From Verrucosispora sp. NA02020 (GTDB lineage: Bacteria > Actinomycetota > Actinomycetes > Mycobacteriales > Micromonosporaceae): a DNA stretch of 64,000 nucleotides. The position numbers and the translations under genes were made by a program. The notes under the pieces were generated by a model. That model was not told the origin of the DNA, searched no databases, and worked only from the letters and a program-made list of their open reading frames with translations. How positions within the stretch are numbered: position 1 is the stretch's first letter; the number at the start of each line of letters is the position of its first letter. The stretch spans positions 2,976,001 through 3,040,000 of the forward strand of contig NZ_CP054923.1 in assembly GCF_013364215.1 (NCBI RefSeq), in the 5' to 3' direction. Of the stretch, positions 17,097 through 25,039 are shown piece by piece.

Positions 17097-18719
17097 TCAG
17101 CTCTGGGTGATCACCGGATCTGCGGCGAGGCTCTCGGTGCGTTGACCGATCAGGGTGCGCAGCCGATCCGCGTCGTCCGTCACGGTCTGCGCGTCCTGCC
17201 CGTCGACGCTCGACAACACCTCGGTGATGCCGTCGAGTGCCGCCAGTGCCGAGCCGTCGGCATAGACCTGCCGATAGATCTGGCGGTACGCGTCCTCGTA
17301 CACCTTCGTGAACGTCTCACTGGCAAGGAAGCGTTCCTTGAGGAGGTGGCCGCCCCCACCAGGCCCACCACCACCAGGCCCACCGCCAGCGGGCCCACCA
17401 CCACCGGGCCTATTACCCTCTCGCCCACCCGTACGCGGCTCCCCGGTGTCGGGACGGTCCGCACGCTCGGGCATCGTGTCGGCAGCGCCGGTCGCGCCTA
17501 CCGGCTGGCCGGGCATCGTACGGGTGGCACCCCCGCCCCGGAAACCACCACCGAGGCGCCCCTGCTCGTGCGGGCCCTGGCCGGCGTCCCCGCTGAACGT
17601 CAGGTTGTAGTCCCAGCCGACCACGGTGAACTTCTTACTGGTCAGGTCGTACCAGAGGTAGTAGTTGCGACCCGGACCGGACATGTCGTCGAAATTGAGC
17701 AGCAGGTTCTGCCAGGCCACGTAGCGGGCGAAGGACTCCACGTCGACCCGGTCGGCGAGGTGTTCGTCGAACTCGGTGTCGCTGGCGTTCTCGACCCATC
17801 TGATCAGGTCGATGACCGGTTGCAGGTCCTGACTGCCCTTCATGGTGATCTGTTTGAAGTCGTCGTCGTAAGCGGTCGGGTCGTCGCCCTGGTCGGTGAA
17901 ACTGCCGGTGGCCAGCGCCTTGTAGAGGACCCCACTGCCGTCGATCTTCGCGGTGAAGTTCTCGTCGGGATGTTCCACCACCAGGCGGGCGGTGGTCGGC
18001 CGGTCGTTGACGGTGAAGCTGGTGTACGCGTACTCCTGGGCCACCTCACCGGCGTCGCCGAGCAGGTCGAGCGTCACCGCCTCGTTGAGCACCGTGGAGC
18101 CGCCGCCCATGCCGGCGACGCGAACGGAGAGTTCCCGATGCCCCTGGTAGCGGCGACCGTCGACGTACTCGTCGAAGCGGATGAGCCAGGGCAGGTTCTC
18201 CGGTTCCTCGGCCTGGAGCGAGATCCGCGACATCCCGCCGCCGTTCGGCCCGGGACCGGCACCGCCGCGATCGGCGCCGTCCGGCATGGGACCAGCACCG
18301 TCAGGTGCCGCGCCGCCCGGTCCGCCCTGCGGGGTCTCGCCGTTGCGGCTCAGGCTGCGCAGCGTGGAGTTCCCCTTCAACCGGATGCCGACGCTGGGCA
18401 CGCTGGTGCCGTCGACGACCAGGTCCGCCTCGATGTAGTCCTTCTCGCCCTCGGCATAGAAGGTGTCCAACATCCGTTGGTAGTCCGCGTCGCGGAAGAC
18501 GAGCGTGATGCGGTGTGCCACGGTCTCGTCGAACAGGTCGACGGTGCCGGCGATGTCCTGGGTGACCAGGTCACCGCCGACCGCACTGCTGGTGACGTAC
18601 GGGCGGATGCGCACCGTGCTGAGCGTCACCGTGAGGACGAGCAGGAAGGCGGCGCAGCCGGCCAGGAACTTCCAGTAGTGCCGGACCCGGATCGGGATCC
18701 GGTGCTTGAGCCTCATCAC
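17097..18719 (-). CDS. CotH-family kinase-like protein, membrane anchored
   Basis: A 540-residue protein with one N-terminal membrane helix (about 17-38) and an extracellular CotH domain. Family motifs seen are GIRLKGNSTL (about 110), the VLNEAVTLDLL segment, GSGVLYKA, LLLNFDDMSGPGRNYYLWYD and VVGWDYNLTF, the last two containing the Asp/Asn residues used for metal/ATP in CotH kinases. Two long Gly/Pro-rich inserts (about 130-160 and 425-460) are unusual low-complexity loops. The start overlaps the stop of the DUF4956 gene by 4 bp. Together with the VTC-domain protein it forms a recurrent actinobacterial trio; the outside-facing kinase fold may modify an envelope protein. Confidence 0.88.
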   Translation of the reverse strand: MMRLKHRIPIRVRHYWKFLAGCAAFLLVLTVTLSTVRIRPYVTSSAVGGDLVTQDIAGTVDLFDETVAHRITLVFRDADYQRMLDTFYAEGEKDYIEADLVVDGTSVPSVGIRLKGNSTLRSLSRNGETPQGGPGGAAPDGAGPMPDGADRGGAGPGPNGGGMSRISLQAEEPENLPWLIRFDEYVDGRRYQGHRELSVRVAGMGGGSTVLNEAVTLDLLGDAGEVAQEYAYTSFTVNDRPTTARLVVEHPDENFTAKIDGSGVLYKALATGSFTDQGDDPTAYDDDFKQITMKGSQDLQPVIDLIRWVENASDTEFDEHLADRVDVESFARYVAWQNLLLNFDDMSGPGRNYYLWYDLTSKKFTVVGWDYNLTFSGDAGQGPHEQGRLGGGFRGGGATRTMPGQPVGATGAADTMPERADRPDTGEPRTGGREGNRPGGGGPAGGGPGGGGPGGGGHLLKERFLASETFTKVYEDAYRQIYRQVYADGSALAALDGITEVLSSVDGQDAQTVTDDADRLRTLIGQRTESLAADPVITQS

Positions 18720-19393
18720 AGGTCCGTCTGGTCGTAGCCGGTCAGCACCGTGACCCGCTGACCGCCGGTGCGTTCGGCCAGCGCGGCGATCAGGTCACCG
18801 GGTTCGGTGCCCTTCTTCAGCCGGACCGTGTACATGATCTCGGTCAACGCGCCGCCCCGAATCGTCTCCATGCTGACCAGCTCGAACTCGCTGGTGTGGC
18901 GCACCAGGACGTCCTGGATGGACTCGGTGTAGTTCTCCACGGGCGGGACCTGCACCTTCACCACCTGCCGCTGCACGTTCGCGGCGAACCAGTTGAAGCG
19001 GTACATCAGCACGATGATCATGCTGATCACGACGGCGGCGACCACGGCCAGGACGTAGAACCGGGTGCCGCAGGCCATGCCGATACCCATCACCAGAAAG
19101 ATGAAGCCGACGTCCCGGGTCTCCTTGATGGCGTTCCGGAAACGCACCACGGACAGTGCGCCCACCAGAGCGAACGCGCGGGCGATGTTGGACCCGACGA
19201 CGAGCATGATCAGCGAGATGAGCATGCCGAGAATGACGAGCGTCTGCACGTACGACTGGCTGTACGAGATGTTCCGGTGGGTGAATCGGTAGACCCAGCC
19301 GATCATCGCGCTGAGCAGGAAGGACAGCGACAGGACGAGGGCGATGTCGCCGACGCTGAACGTACCGGAGAGATCCTGGAATTCGAACGGCAT
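18716..19393 (-). CDS. DUF4956 integral membrane protein
   Basis: A 225-residue protein with four predicted membrane helices (about 17-36, 50-70, 72-105 and 112-132), then a cytosolic ferredoxin-like domain (about 145-225). The ALVGALSVVRFRNAIKETRD segment and the preceding GSNIARAF are hallmarks of DUF4956. The gene is 15 bp downstream of the VTC gene and overlaps the CotH gene, so the three are one operon. DUF4956 proteins are frequent neighbours of VTC-domain and CotH proteins. A channel or scaffold role has been proposed only by association. Confidence 0.88.
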   Translation of the reverse strand: MPFEFQDLSGTFSVGDIALVLSLSFLLSAMIGWVYRFTHRNISYSQSYVQTLVILGMLISLIMLVVGSNIARAFALVGALSVVRFRNAIKETRDVGFIFLVMGIGMACGTRFYVLAVVAAVVISMIIVLMYRFNWFAANVQRQVVKVQVPPVENYTESIQDVLVRHTSEFELVSMETIRGGALTEIMYTVRLKKGTEPGDLIAALAERTGGQRVTVLTGYDQTDL

Positions 19394-19408
19394 GAGAATC
19401 GCTGCTCT

Positions 19409-20302
19409 CTACACGTAGGGATGGGAGACGGCGGCGTCGTCCGTCACGTGGAAGACGGACCGAGGGGCGCGACCGAACGCCTCCACGCTCTGGCAGTACT
19501 TCGACAACCGGACGATCGACAGGTTGGTCCGGGCGGCCAGGTCGGTGAACCAGTACGGCACCCGCTCGTTGGCCTTGATCTCCACCACGGCGAGGGTGGC
19601 CGGCACGATCAGGCGGTTCTCCGCCTCCGCGCCCAGGTGGAAGTCGCGGTCCCGCCCGCGTACCCGATGGTCGATCGTGACCCGCAGGCCGACGTCGGAG
19701 TCCCGCCCGACGAACGCCTCCCGCTGGTAGCCGGTCATCGCGACCGGACGCAGATCCAGTCCACAGACCAGTTCCAGCACCTCTTCGAGGAAGGCCCGCT
19801 GGTCGGGATGGTGCGCGACCATCTCCCGGCGGTCGCAGAAATCGCGGGCCAGGCGGTACGGCAGAGCGACGCGACGCTTCTGGGTGACCCGGTTGACCCG
19901 TTGCTTGATCTCGACGTGCACGAGGCTGTCGTCGGTGATCGTGGACCGGTCGCCGTAGTGCCTTATCCGCAGTTTGCGACGGAACCGGAGACCTTCGATC
20001 TTCTCCCAGTAGAAGAGCAGTCGATCCGTGTCGTAGTAGACGCTCCACACGCCGTATCCGGTCCGGTCACCATGGCTGTCGCGCCCCATTCGCGCGTCCA
20101 GTTCGGCACGCAGCGCCGCCACGTCGGCGACCGGCACCACGTACTTGACCTCGTACCGATTGAAGGCGTGCAATCGGCTCGGGGCGCGGAGCGCGTGGCC
20201 GGCCTGATCGTCGCGGTCGGCAGCCGGGCCGGACCCGACGATCGGTGCCGATGGTGTACGCGTTGCGGAGCGGGCGGGTGCCCGGTTGCGCCAGGTGAGC
20301 AT
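19409..20302 (-). CDS. VTC-domain (polyphosphate polymerase-like) protein
   Basis: A 297-residue protein with the VTC catalytic tunnel motifs in order: RYEVKYVV (about 46), VYYDTD, RRKLRIRHYG (about 108), VHVEIKQRVNR, the LRVTIDH strand, and LAVVEIKANERVPYWF near the C-terminus. In yeast Vtc4 these Lys/Arg/Glu residues bind ATP and growing polyphosphate. The start is uncertain: ATG 20302 gives a natural length, while an in-frame TTG at 20347 would add 15 residues. It is first in the VTC/DUF4956/CotH operon. It could make polyphosphate or supply a phosphorylated product to the CotH kinase. Confidence 0.85.
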   Translation of the reverse strand: MLTWRNRAPARSATRTPSAPIVGSGPAADRDDQAGHALRAPSRLHAFNRYEVKYVVPVADVAALRAELDARMGRDSHGDRTGYGVWSVYYDTDRLLFYWEKIEGLRFRRKLRIRHYGDRSTITDDSLVHVEIKQRVNRVTQKRRVALPYRLARDFCDRREMVAHHPDQRAFLEEVLELVCGLDLRPVAMTGYQREAFVGRDSDVGLRVTIDHRVRGRDRDFHLGAEAENRLIVPATLAVVEIKANERVPYWFTDLAARTNLSIVRLSKYCQSVEAFGRAPRSVFHVTDDAAVSHPYV

Positions 20303-20395
20303 GGGATGTTGGCCGATCCGTAGGCGACAGATGCCAACGAATACCAACAGGCGTACCTATGAACGAGCTTTGTTTCTCGGATGAACCCCCGGTGA

Positions 20396-20429
20396 ACGAC
20401 GTCGGCGTCACCGGTGACGCCGACGTCGT
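20396..20429. terminator. Perfect 34-bp palindrome, terminator
   Basis: ACGACGTCGGCGTCACC is followed directly by its exact complement (17-bp arms, no separate loop), 9 bp beyond the pectate lyase stop. It lies between the pectate lyase gene and the divergently placed VTC operon start, and most likely terminates the former. Confidence 0.8.
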
Positions 20430-20438
20430 CCGTGTTCG

Positions 20439-22112
20439 TTACGGGGTGACCACCCGGCCGCCGAAGGTCACGACCAGCCGGCCGTCGGAGGCGAAGGACC
20501 ACCCCAACGCCCCCGAGTACGACGAACACCGGGACCCGTTGGTGCCGGACCAGAACTGGTTCGAGCTGTCGGAGTTGCCGACGATCCGGTCGTTCGAGCC
20601 GCCGCTGCACGAGGTGTTGTTGCGGAACACCGAGGAACCGCCGTCGAAGTTGAAGTTGCGCTCGGTGTTGCCGATGTTGGCGTTGTTCGACACCGTCATC
20701 GTGCCCAGGTTCCGGTTGTAGGTGAACCCGTGCTTGCCGTTGTCGTAGGCGATGTTGCCCCGGATGGTGTGGTTCACCGCGATGTCCTCGCCGCCGAGCT
20801 TGAACCCGTTGCGGTCACCGTTGCCGGCCTGACCACCGTTGCTGAGGGTGCCGTTGCCGTAGGCGAGGGAGGACTCGATGGTCACCGCGCCGATCGCGCC
20901 GGTGTCGCTCTTGGTGTAGAGGTCGTACCCGTCGTCGATGTTGTTGTGGGCGACCGTGTAGCGGAAGACGTTGCCGGCGCCGACGGTCAGCTTCGGGGCG
21001 AACCCGTCGGCGTCCTCACCGTCGGAGTCGACGTTGTCGTGCGACACCGTGCTGACCACGAGGTTGTTGGAGGGCCACTGGTCCCGGGGCGCGTTGGCGA
21101 TCAGCCGCGAGAGCTGGAGCCCGGAGTCCCTGTTGTGGCGGGTCACCACCCGCTCGACGATGTTGTTGTTGCCGGCGAGCAGGATGCCGTTGTCCCCGGC
21201 CCGCTCGACGACGATGCCACGGACGTGCCACCACGATCCGCCCATTTCGAGTCCCCGGTTCGCCGGGTCCTCGCTCTGCGCCGAGAAGTTCAGGACCGGG
21301 GTCTCCCCCGCGTACGCGAAAATGTTCTTGCGCGCGCTCGACGTGCCGTTGTTGCCCTGGCCGATGGTGATGGTCTGCGAGTGGCGGTAGGTCCCGCCGC
21401 GCAGGAAGATCGTCCCGCCCGAGGTGATCCGGGTGATCGCGGAGGCGAGCGTCGTCGGGCTCGCCAGCGTCCCGGGCGCGCTGTCGGTGCCGGTCGGCGC
21501 CACGTAGAGCGTGTTGGACGACGGCGGAGGCGTGGTCGGCGGAGGCGTGCTGGGCGGCGGGGTGGTCGGCCCGGTCGTCGGCGGCGGCGTGGTCGGCGGG
21601 GTCGTCGTGCCGGAGGCGTACGTCTCGAACTCGGCGACCCTCGGCGTACCGCTCGCGCTGGTGATCTCGAAGTTGATTTTGCGCAGCGAGGCGGCGGCGA
21701 AGGTGATCGTCCCGGCCCCGGTGCCGCTGGCCAGCGTGGCGCCGGTGTCGTTGTTGACCAGTCGCCAGCCGCCGATGACCCCGACCGCGCCGGACGCCTC
21801 GCGGATGGTGACCGCGCCGACCGTGGTGGCGGAACCCCACTTGACCGAGATGCGGCCGGTCGAGCCGGACGGCGACCAGTATGTGCCCACGTCGCCGTCG
21901 ATCACGTTGCCGTAACTGGTGCCGCCGCCCTTGCTGGAGCCGTCGGCGCCGGCACCGATGCTGAGGTTGGTCGCGTTGGCGACGACCGAGGCGGCGACGA
22001 GCCCGTCCGCCGCTCCCGACGCGTGGGTCAACGGCAGCGCCGCGGTCACCACGGCCGCCGCGACCACTGCGGTGCCGCCGGCCAGAAGTCTGTGTCGCAC
22101 TGTGGTTCTCAC
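20439..22112 (-). CDS. Secreted PL9 pectate lyase with N-terminal CBM-like domain
   Basis: A 557-residue extracellular enzyme. It has a signal peptide (to about 33), a discoidin/CBM32-like sugar-binding domain (about 36-168), a Pro/Thr linker (about 169-198), and a right-handed beta-helix of polysaccharide lyase family 9 (about 200-557). PL9 signatures are GGTIFLRGGTYRHSQTI and DADGFAPKLTVGAGN with the base Lys374, followed by NNIDDGYDLY with the Ca-binding Asp pair. It cleaves polygalacturonate by beta-elimination. ATG 22112 begins the signal peptide. Upstream lie a leader hairpin and a promoter with a LacI-type operator. Confidence 0.9.
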   Translation of the reverse strand: MRTTVRHRLLAGGTAVVAAAVVTAALPLTHASGAADGLVAASVVANATNLSIGAGADGSSKGGGTSYGNVIDGDVGTYWSPSGSTGRISVKWGSATTVGAVTIREASGAVGVIGGWRLVNNDTGATLASGTGAGTITFAAASLRKINFEITSASGTPRVAEFETYASGTTTPPTTPPPTTGPTTPPPSTPPPTTPPPSSNTLYVAPTGTDSAPGTLASPTTLASAITRITSGGTIFLRGGTYRHSQTITIGQGNNGTSSARKNIFAYAGETPVLNFSAQSEDPANRGLEMGGSWWHVRGIVVERAGDNGILLAGNNNIVERVVTRHNRDSGLQLSRLIANAPRDQWPSNNLVVSTVSHDNVDSDGEDADGFAPKLTVGAGNVFRYTVAHNNIDDGYDLYTKSDTGAIGAVTIESSLAYGNGTLSNGGQAGNGDRNGFKLGGEDIAVNHTIRGNIAYDNGKHGFTYNRNLGTMTVSNNANIGNTERNFNFDGGSSVFRNNTSCSGGSNDRIVGNSDSSNQFWSGTNGSRCSSYSGALGWSFASDGRLVVTFGGRVVTP

Positions 22113-22177
22113 TGGTGGACTCCTCGGGAGTGAGCGCGGCGCGAGGCACTTCCTGCACAGCCCGACACCGCAGGTGA

Positions 22178-22222
22178 CGACGTTTCGGCAAACCCTCGAC
22201 CTGGCTATAAAGCGAAACGTCG
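22178..22222 (-). other. Leader hairpin of the pectate lyase mRNA
   Basis: Arms CGACGTTTCG (22178-22187) and CGAAACGTCG (22213-22222) enclose 25 nt in the presumed 5' leader, between the promoter at 22233-22262 and the start at 22112. It could be an mRNA stabiliser or a binding site. No known riboswitch was recognised. Confidence 0.4.
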
Positions 22223-22232
22223 ATGTAACCTC

Positions 22233-22262
22233 AGGCTAGGAAAGCGCTTACTCGTGGCGCAA
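22233..22262 (-). promoter_or_regulatory. Pectate lyase promoter with LacI-type operator
   Basis: On the minus strand, TTGCGC (22262-22257) and TAGCCT (22238-22233) are spaced 18 bp. The spacer contains AGTAAGCGCTTTCC (22239-22252), a LacI-family palindrome. The layout, operator between -35 and -10, is the same as in the promoter at 95-123. Confidence 0.6.
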
Positions 22263-22456
22263 GGGCAGGGATGTGCAGGTTTGTTGCAGAACCTCAGCCC
22301 GACGGCCACCGCTCCCGTACGCGCCGCCACGCCGGGATGCGGGTCCGGGGCCCTGACTCCCCGTGGCCGCACGCCGACGGGCCGGTGCAGGCCGTCCGGG
22401 ATCGCGACGCAGCTCAGCCGCGCCACCGGTCCGGCGGCCCCATGTCCTCCCGGCCG

Positions 22457-22527
22457 CCTTTGCTCTGCTTCAACCCACGCACTGTTCCCGTACGGAAACC
22501 GTTGCGCGGGTTGAAGCAGAGCAAAGG
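22457..22527. repeat. Long intergenic hairpin (CTTTGCTCTGCTTCAACCC type)
   Basis: A perfect 20-bp inverted repeat, CCTTTGCTCTGCTTCAACCC at 22457-22476 with its complement at 22508-22527, and a 31-nt loop. I recall related GAAGCAGAGCAAAG palindromes dispersed in Micromonospora genomes. It is gene-free DNA within the 22113-22819 gap. Confidence 0.7.
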
Positions 22528-22672
22528 GAGCCAAAGGGGGTCACCTGACGGAGCGGCCCAGCACAGTCATCCCTGGCGAAGCCGGGGCAGCAGCCGGAGT
22601 ACCCGGCCCCAGTAACGCTGGCCGCCCACCGCAGGCTGCCGCGAACGGCACACGAACGGCACCTCGCCCCGT

Positions 22673-22742
22673 CGATCATGGAGTCGCGGCTAGGCTTTGG
22701 TCCCGATTCACCCTTTTCGCGGCGGCCACAACTCCATGATCG
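22673..22742. repeat. Inverted repeat (CGATCATGGAGT type)
   Basis: CGATCATGGAGT (22673-22684) and ACTCCATGATCG (22731-22742) are 12-bp perfect arms around 46 nt. It looks like a second family of dispersed intergenic repeat. No gene is present. Confidence 0.6.
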
Positions 22743-22750
22743 CGCGCACG

Positions 22751-22817
22751 GGGACGGTGGGCGGGGGCGGTGGGCGGGGGGCGGGGGCGGTGGGCGGGGG
22801 GCGGGGGCGGTGGGCGG
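22751..22817. repeat. G-rich tandem repeat, 20-bp unit
   Basis: The unit GGGGGCGGTGGGCGGGGGGC is repeated exactly at 22761-22780 and 22781-22800, with a partial third unit to 22817 and a degenerate lead-in from 22751. Many runs of three or more G make it a strong candidate for G-quadruplex formation. It ends 3 bp before the amidohydrolase stop codon. Confidence 0.85.
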
Positions 22818-22819
22818 GG

Positions 22820-24157
22820 TCAGACCGTGGTGGCGGCCTTACGGATCGCGTCGCGGGACGCGGTGACCTGTCGGCGCAGATCGTCCATGTCCACGCCGAC
22901 GAGTTGCCCGTTCCGCTTGCGGACCTGGCCGGCCACCATCACGGTCTCGATGTTGCGCGGGTCCGCCCCGAGCACGAGTGTGCCGACCGCGTCGTTGAGC
23001 GGCATCGTGTTGACGTCGTCGGCGGCGACCACCAGCAGGTCCGCCTGCTTGCCGGGGGTCAGCGAACCGGTGACGTCACCGAGTCCGTTGGTCCGGGCGC
23101 CCTGCGCGGTGGCGAAGTCCAGCACGTCGCGGGTGGTGATCCGGTCCGGCGTGGTGTCCGTGCCGTACGCGGCGTTCACCGCGCGCATCCGCTGGATGGC
23201 GTGCAGGGTACGCATCTGGGTGAACATGTCGCTGGCCAGCGCCACCTCCACGTCGATGCTGAGTCCGGGTCGGATGCCGACGGCCAGCGCCTCGTCGATC
23301 GCGGGTACCGCCGTCTCCAGGCCGATCTGCGCCTCGGAGGTCGGCGCCAGCGACACGGTGACTCCGGCGTCGCCCATCGCCTGCCACGCCTGCGGGGTGA
23401 GGCCGGTGGCGTGGATCAGGGTCAGGTCGGGGCCGAGCAGCCCGTCGGCGGCCCAGCGCAGGATCGCCGCCGACGACGGCACGCCGAACACCGCGTCCAC
23501 GCTGACCCCGAGGTCGAGATCGCGGGCGACGGCCGCCAGTTCCGGCCCGTAGGCCAGGGCCGGACCGGCGATCTCGTCGGTGGCCAACGCCGCCAGGCGC
23601 AGGGTCACCAGGCCGCCGTTCGTCCCCTGGTACGCGCCACACAACCGGGCCAGGTCGCCAGGCCACTGGCGGTCCCACTCACCGAAGTGCGGTCCCATCG
23701 ACGCGTGTACGCCCCGGATGCCGGTGTCGACAAGCGCCTGGATCGCCGCGTCCGAGTGCGCCGCCGTACGGGAGTTGTGCGAGAAGTCGAGCATCGTGGT
23801 GATGCCGGCGTCGAGGGCGGTGAGCGCGGCGAGCCGGGTGCCGACGTACATGTCGTGCGGGGTGTACGCGGGCGCGATCCCGGCCAGCGTCGACATCACG
23901 TACGCCCCCAGGTCGGTCACGTCCGGGATGCTGCGGCGCATCTGCGCCTGCCAGGCGTGCCGATGGGTGTCGACGAATCCGGGGCTGACGATCCGGCCGG
24001 TCGTGTCGACGACGGTCGCGCCCACCGCCTCCGGGTGCGACCGCAGGTCCGGGCCGACCGCGACGATCCGGTCCTCGCGGACCAGCACGTCACCGGATTC
24101 CAGGTCGCCGATCGCCGGGTTCATGGTGACGACCGTGCCGCCGCTGAACAACATCAT
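22820..24157 (-). CDS. Amidohydrolase family protein
   Basis: A 445-residue metal-dependent hydrolase of the ATZ/TRZ/cytosine deaminase-like group. It has an N-terminal beta-sandwich half (LFSGGTVVTM), the metal motif FVDTHRHAW (His-x-His, about residue 64), an internal metal His in LIHATGLT (about 246), a metal Asp probably in LSIDVEVAL (about 293), and the C-terminal sandwich with GSLTPGKQADLLVV. ATG 24157 is chosen for the GAGGGGGAG box just upstream; an earlier ATG (24187) overlaps the preceding stop as ATGA. It follows the Atu4866 chimera in one operon. The substrate is unknown; deamination or cyclic amide hydrolysis are family options. Confidence 0.87.
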   Translation of the reverse strand: MMLFSGGTVVTMNPAIGDLESGDVLVREDRIVAVGPDLRSHPEAVGATVVDTTGRIVSPGFVDTHRHAWQAQMRRSIPDVTDLGAYVMSTLAGIAPAYTPHDMYVGTRLAALTALDAGITTMLDFSHNSRTAAHSDAAIQALVDTGIRGVHASMGPHFGEWDRQWPGDLARLCGAYQGTNGGLVTLRLAALATDEIAGPALAYGPELAAVARDLDLGVSVDAVFGVPSSAAILRWAADGLLGPDLTLIHATGLTPQAWQAMGDAGVTVSLAPTSEAQIGLETAVPAIDEALAVGIRPGLSIDVEVALASDMFTQMRTLHAIQRMRAVNAAYGTDTTPDRITTRDVLDFATAQGARTNGLGDVTGSLTPGKQADLLVVAADDVNTMPLNDAVGTLVLGADPRNIETVMVAGQVRKRNGQLVGVDMDDLRRQVTASRDAIRKAATTV

Positions 24158-24183
24158 CGGACTCTCCCCCTCGTAGTCGGTGA

Positions 24184-24912
24184 TCATCGGCGCCGCAGGA
24201 CGTATCCGGCGTGGTACAGCACCCCGTCGGTGAACCGGCCGTACGCCCAGAAGCCCAGGTCGTCGCGGTAGACGATCCGGTCGCCGTCGATCCAGAACGC
24301 CCCCTGGTACGCGTGCGGCCGACCGCCCCGCGTCTCGTCGTACCGGCCGTCGGCGGTGAGTTCCTGGTGCAGGAAACCGGTCTCGTCGATCCACATGCCC
24401 AGGTAGGGGCTATCGACCGATCGTGGTCCCGAGTCCGGCTCGACCGGAGCGGGCGTGAGTCGGCGACCGTTGGCCAGCGCGATCTCGCCGTCGACGACGA
24501 TCGCGGCGGCCTGTTCCGGACGCCAGACGATCATCTCCAGCACGGACCGGCCGGAGGTCGGGCCGGCGATCAGGGCGAAGGTGGCCGGGTTTCCGGGGGT
24601 GAGCGCGCCGACCCGGTCGGCCGGACGAGCACGCAGGCCGGCGACAGCGACACCGTCGACGACGGCGGGCACGATGGCCAGGCCGGTGCAGTCGATGACG
24701 ATCGCGCCGTCGTCCTCGGCGGCGGTGTGCAGGCCGGTGCCGACCGCGACGATCTCGTTCGTACCGACCAACAGGTCAGCCGTGGCGAAGTCACCGATCA
24801 CCGGGTCGAGCGTGTGGATGGCGGCGTTGACGAACATCAGTGGACGGTGCTGGTCACCGGTGTTCCCGGCGATCTCCGCCAGTACCGCCTCGTCGAGCAT
24901 GGGGCTGCTCAT
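24184..24912 (-). CDS. Barrel-less amidohydrolase fused to an Atu4866 domain
   Basis: A 242-residue chimera. Residues 25-88 match the N-terminal sandwich of amidohydrolases (FVNAAIHTLDPVIGD...), residues 90-150 match the C-terminal sandwich (VGALTPGNPATFAL...), and the whole catalytic TIM barrel with its metal ligands is missing. Residues about 168-242 form an Atu4866 domain (YLGMWID, TADGRYDETRGGRPHAYQG, RDDLGFWAYGRF, HAGYVLRR), a small beta-sandwich of unknown function. It precedes the full-length amidohydrolase in the operon and is divergent from an MmyB-type regulator. Catalysis by the first part is very unlikely; a binding or regulatory role is possible. Confidence 0.8.
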   Translation of the reverse strand: MSSPMLDEAVLAEIAGNTGDQHRPLMFVNAAIHTLDPVIGDFATADLLVGTNEIVAVGTGLHTAAEDDGAIVIDCTGLAIVPAVVDGVAVAGLRARPADRVGALTPGNPATFALIAGPTSGRSVLEMIVWRPEQAAAIVVDGEIALANGRRLTPAPVEPDSGPRSVDSPYLGMWIDETGFLHQELTADGRYDETRGGRPHAYQGAFWIDGDRIVYRDDLGFWAYGRFTDGVLYHAGYVLRRR

Positions 24913-24986
24913 GGCGTACCTCCTGGGGTTGGGTTCGTGCTCCCACCGTCACCGGAGGCGGAGTCGGCAGCCAGGCCGGAGCGAAC

Positions 24987-25005
24987 CAGGGTGTGCCGCA
25001 CCCTG
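24987..25005. promoter_or_regulatory. Putative operator of the MmyB-type regulator
   Basis: CAGGGTG and CACCCTG are perfect 7-bp arms around TGCCG, in the 127-bp divergent region between the Atu4866 chimera and the XRE/MmyB regulator. MmyB-like regulators usually control the adjacent divergent gene. Confidence 0.55.
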
Positions 25006-25039
25006 CCTGGTCGGAGGCCGCGCGGTTACCGTTGGTGGC

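Noticed and set aside
22751..22817. G-rich repeats considered as a CRISPR array
   Set aside because: Units are directly tandem without spacers, so this is a simple tandem repeat.
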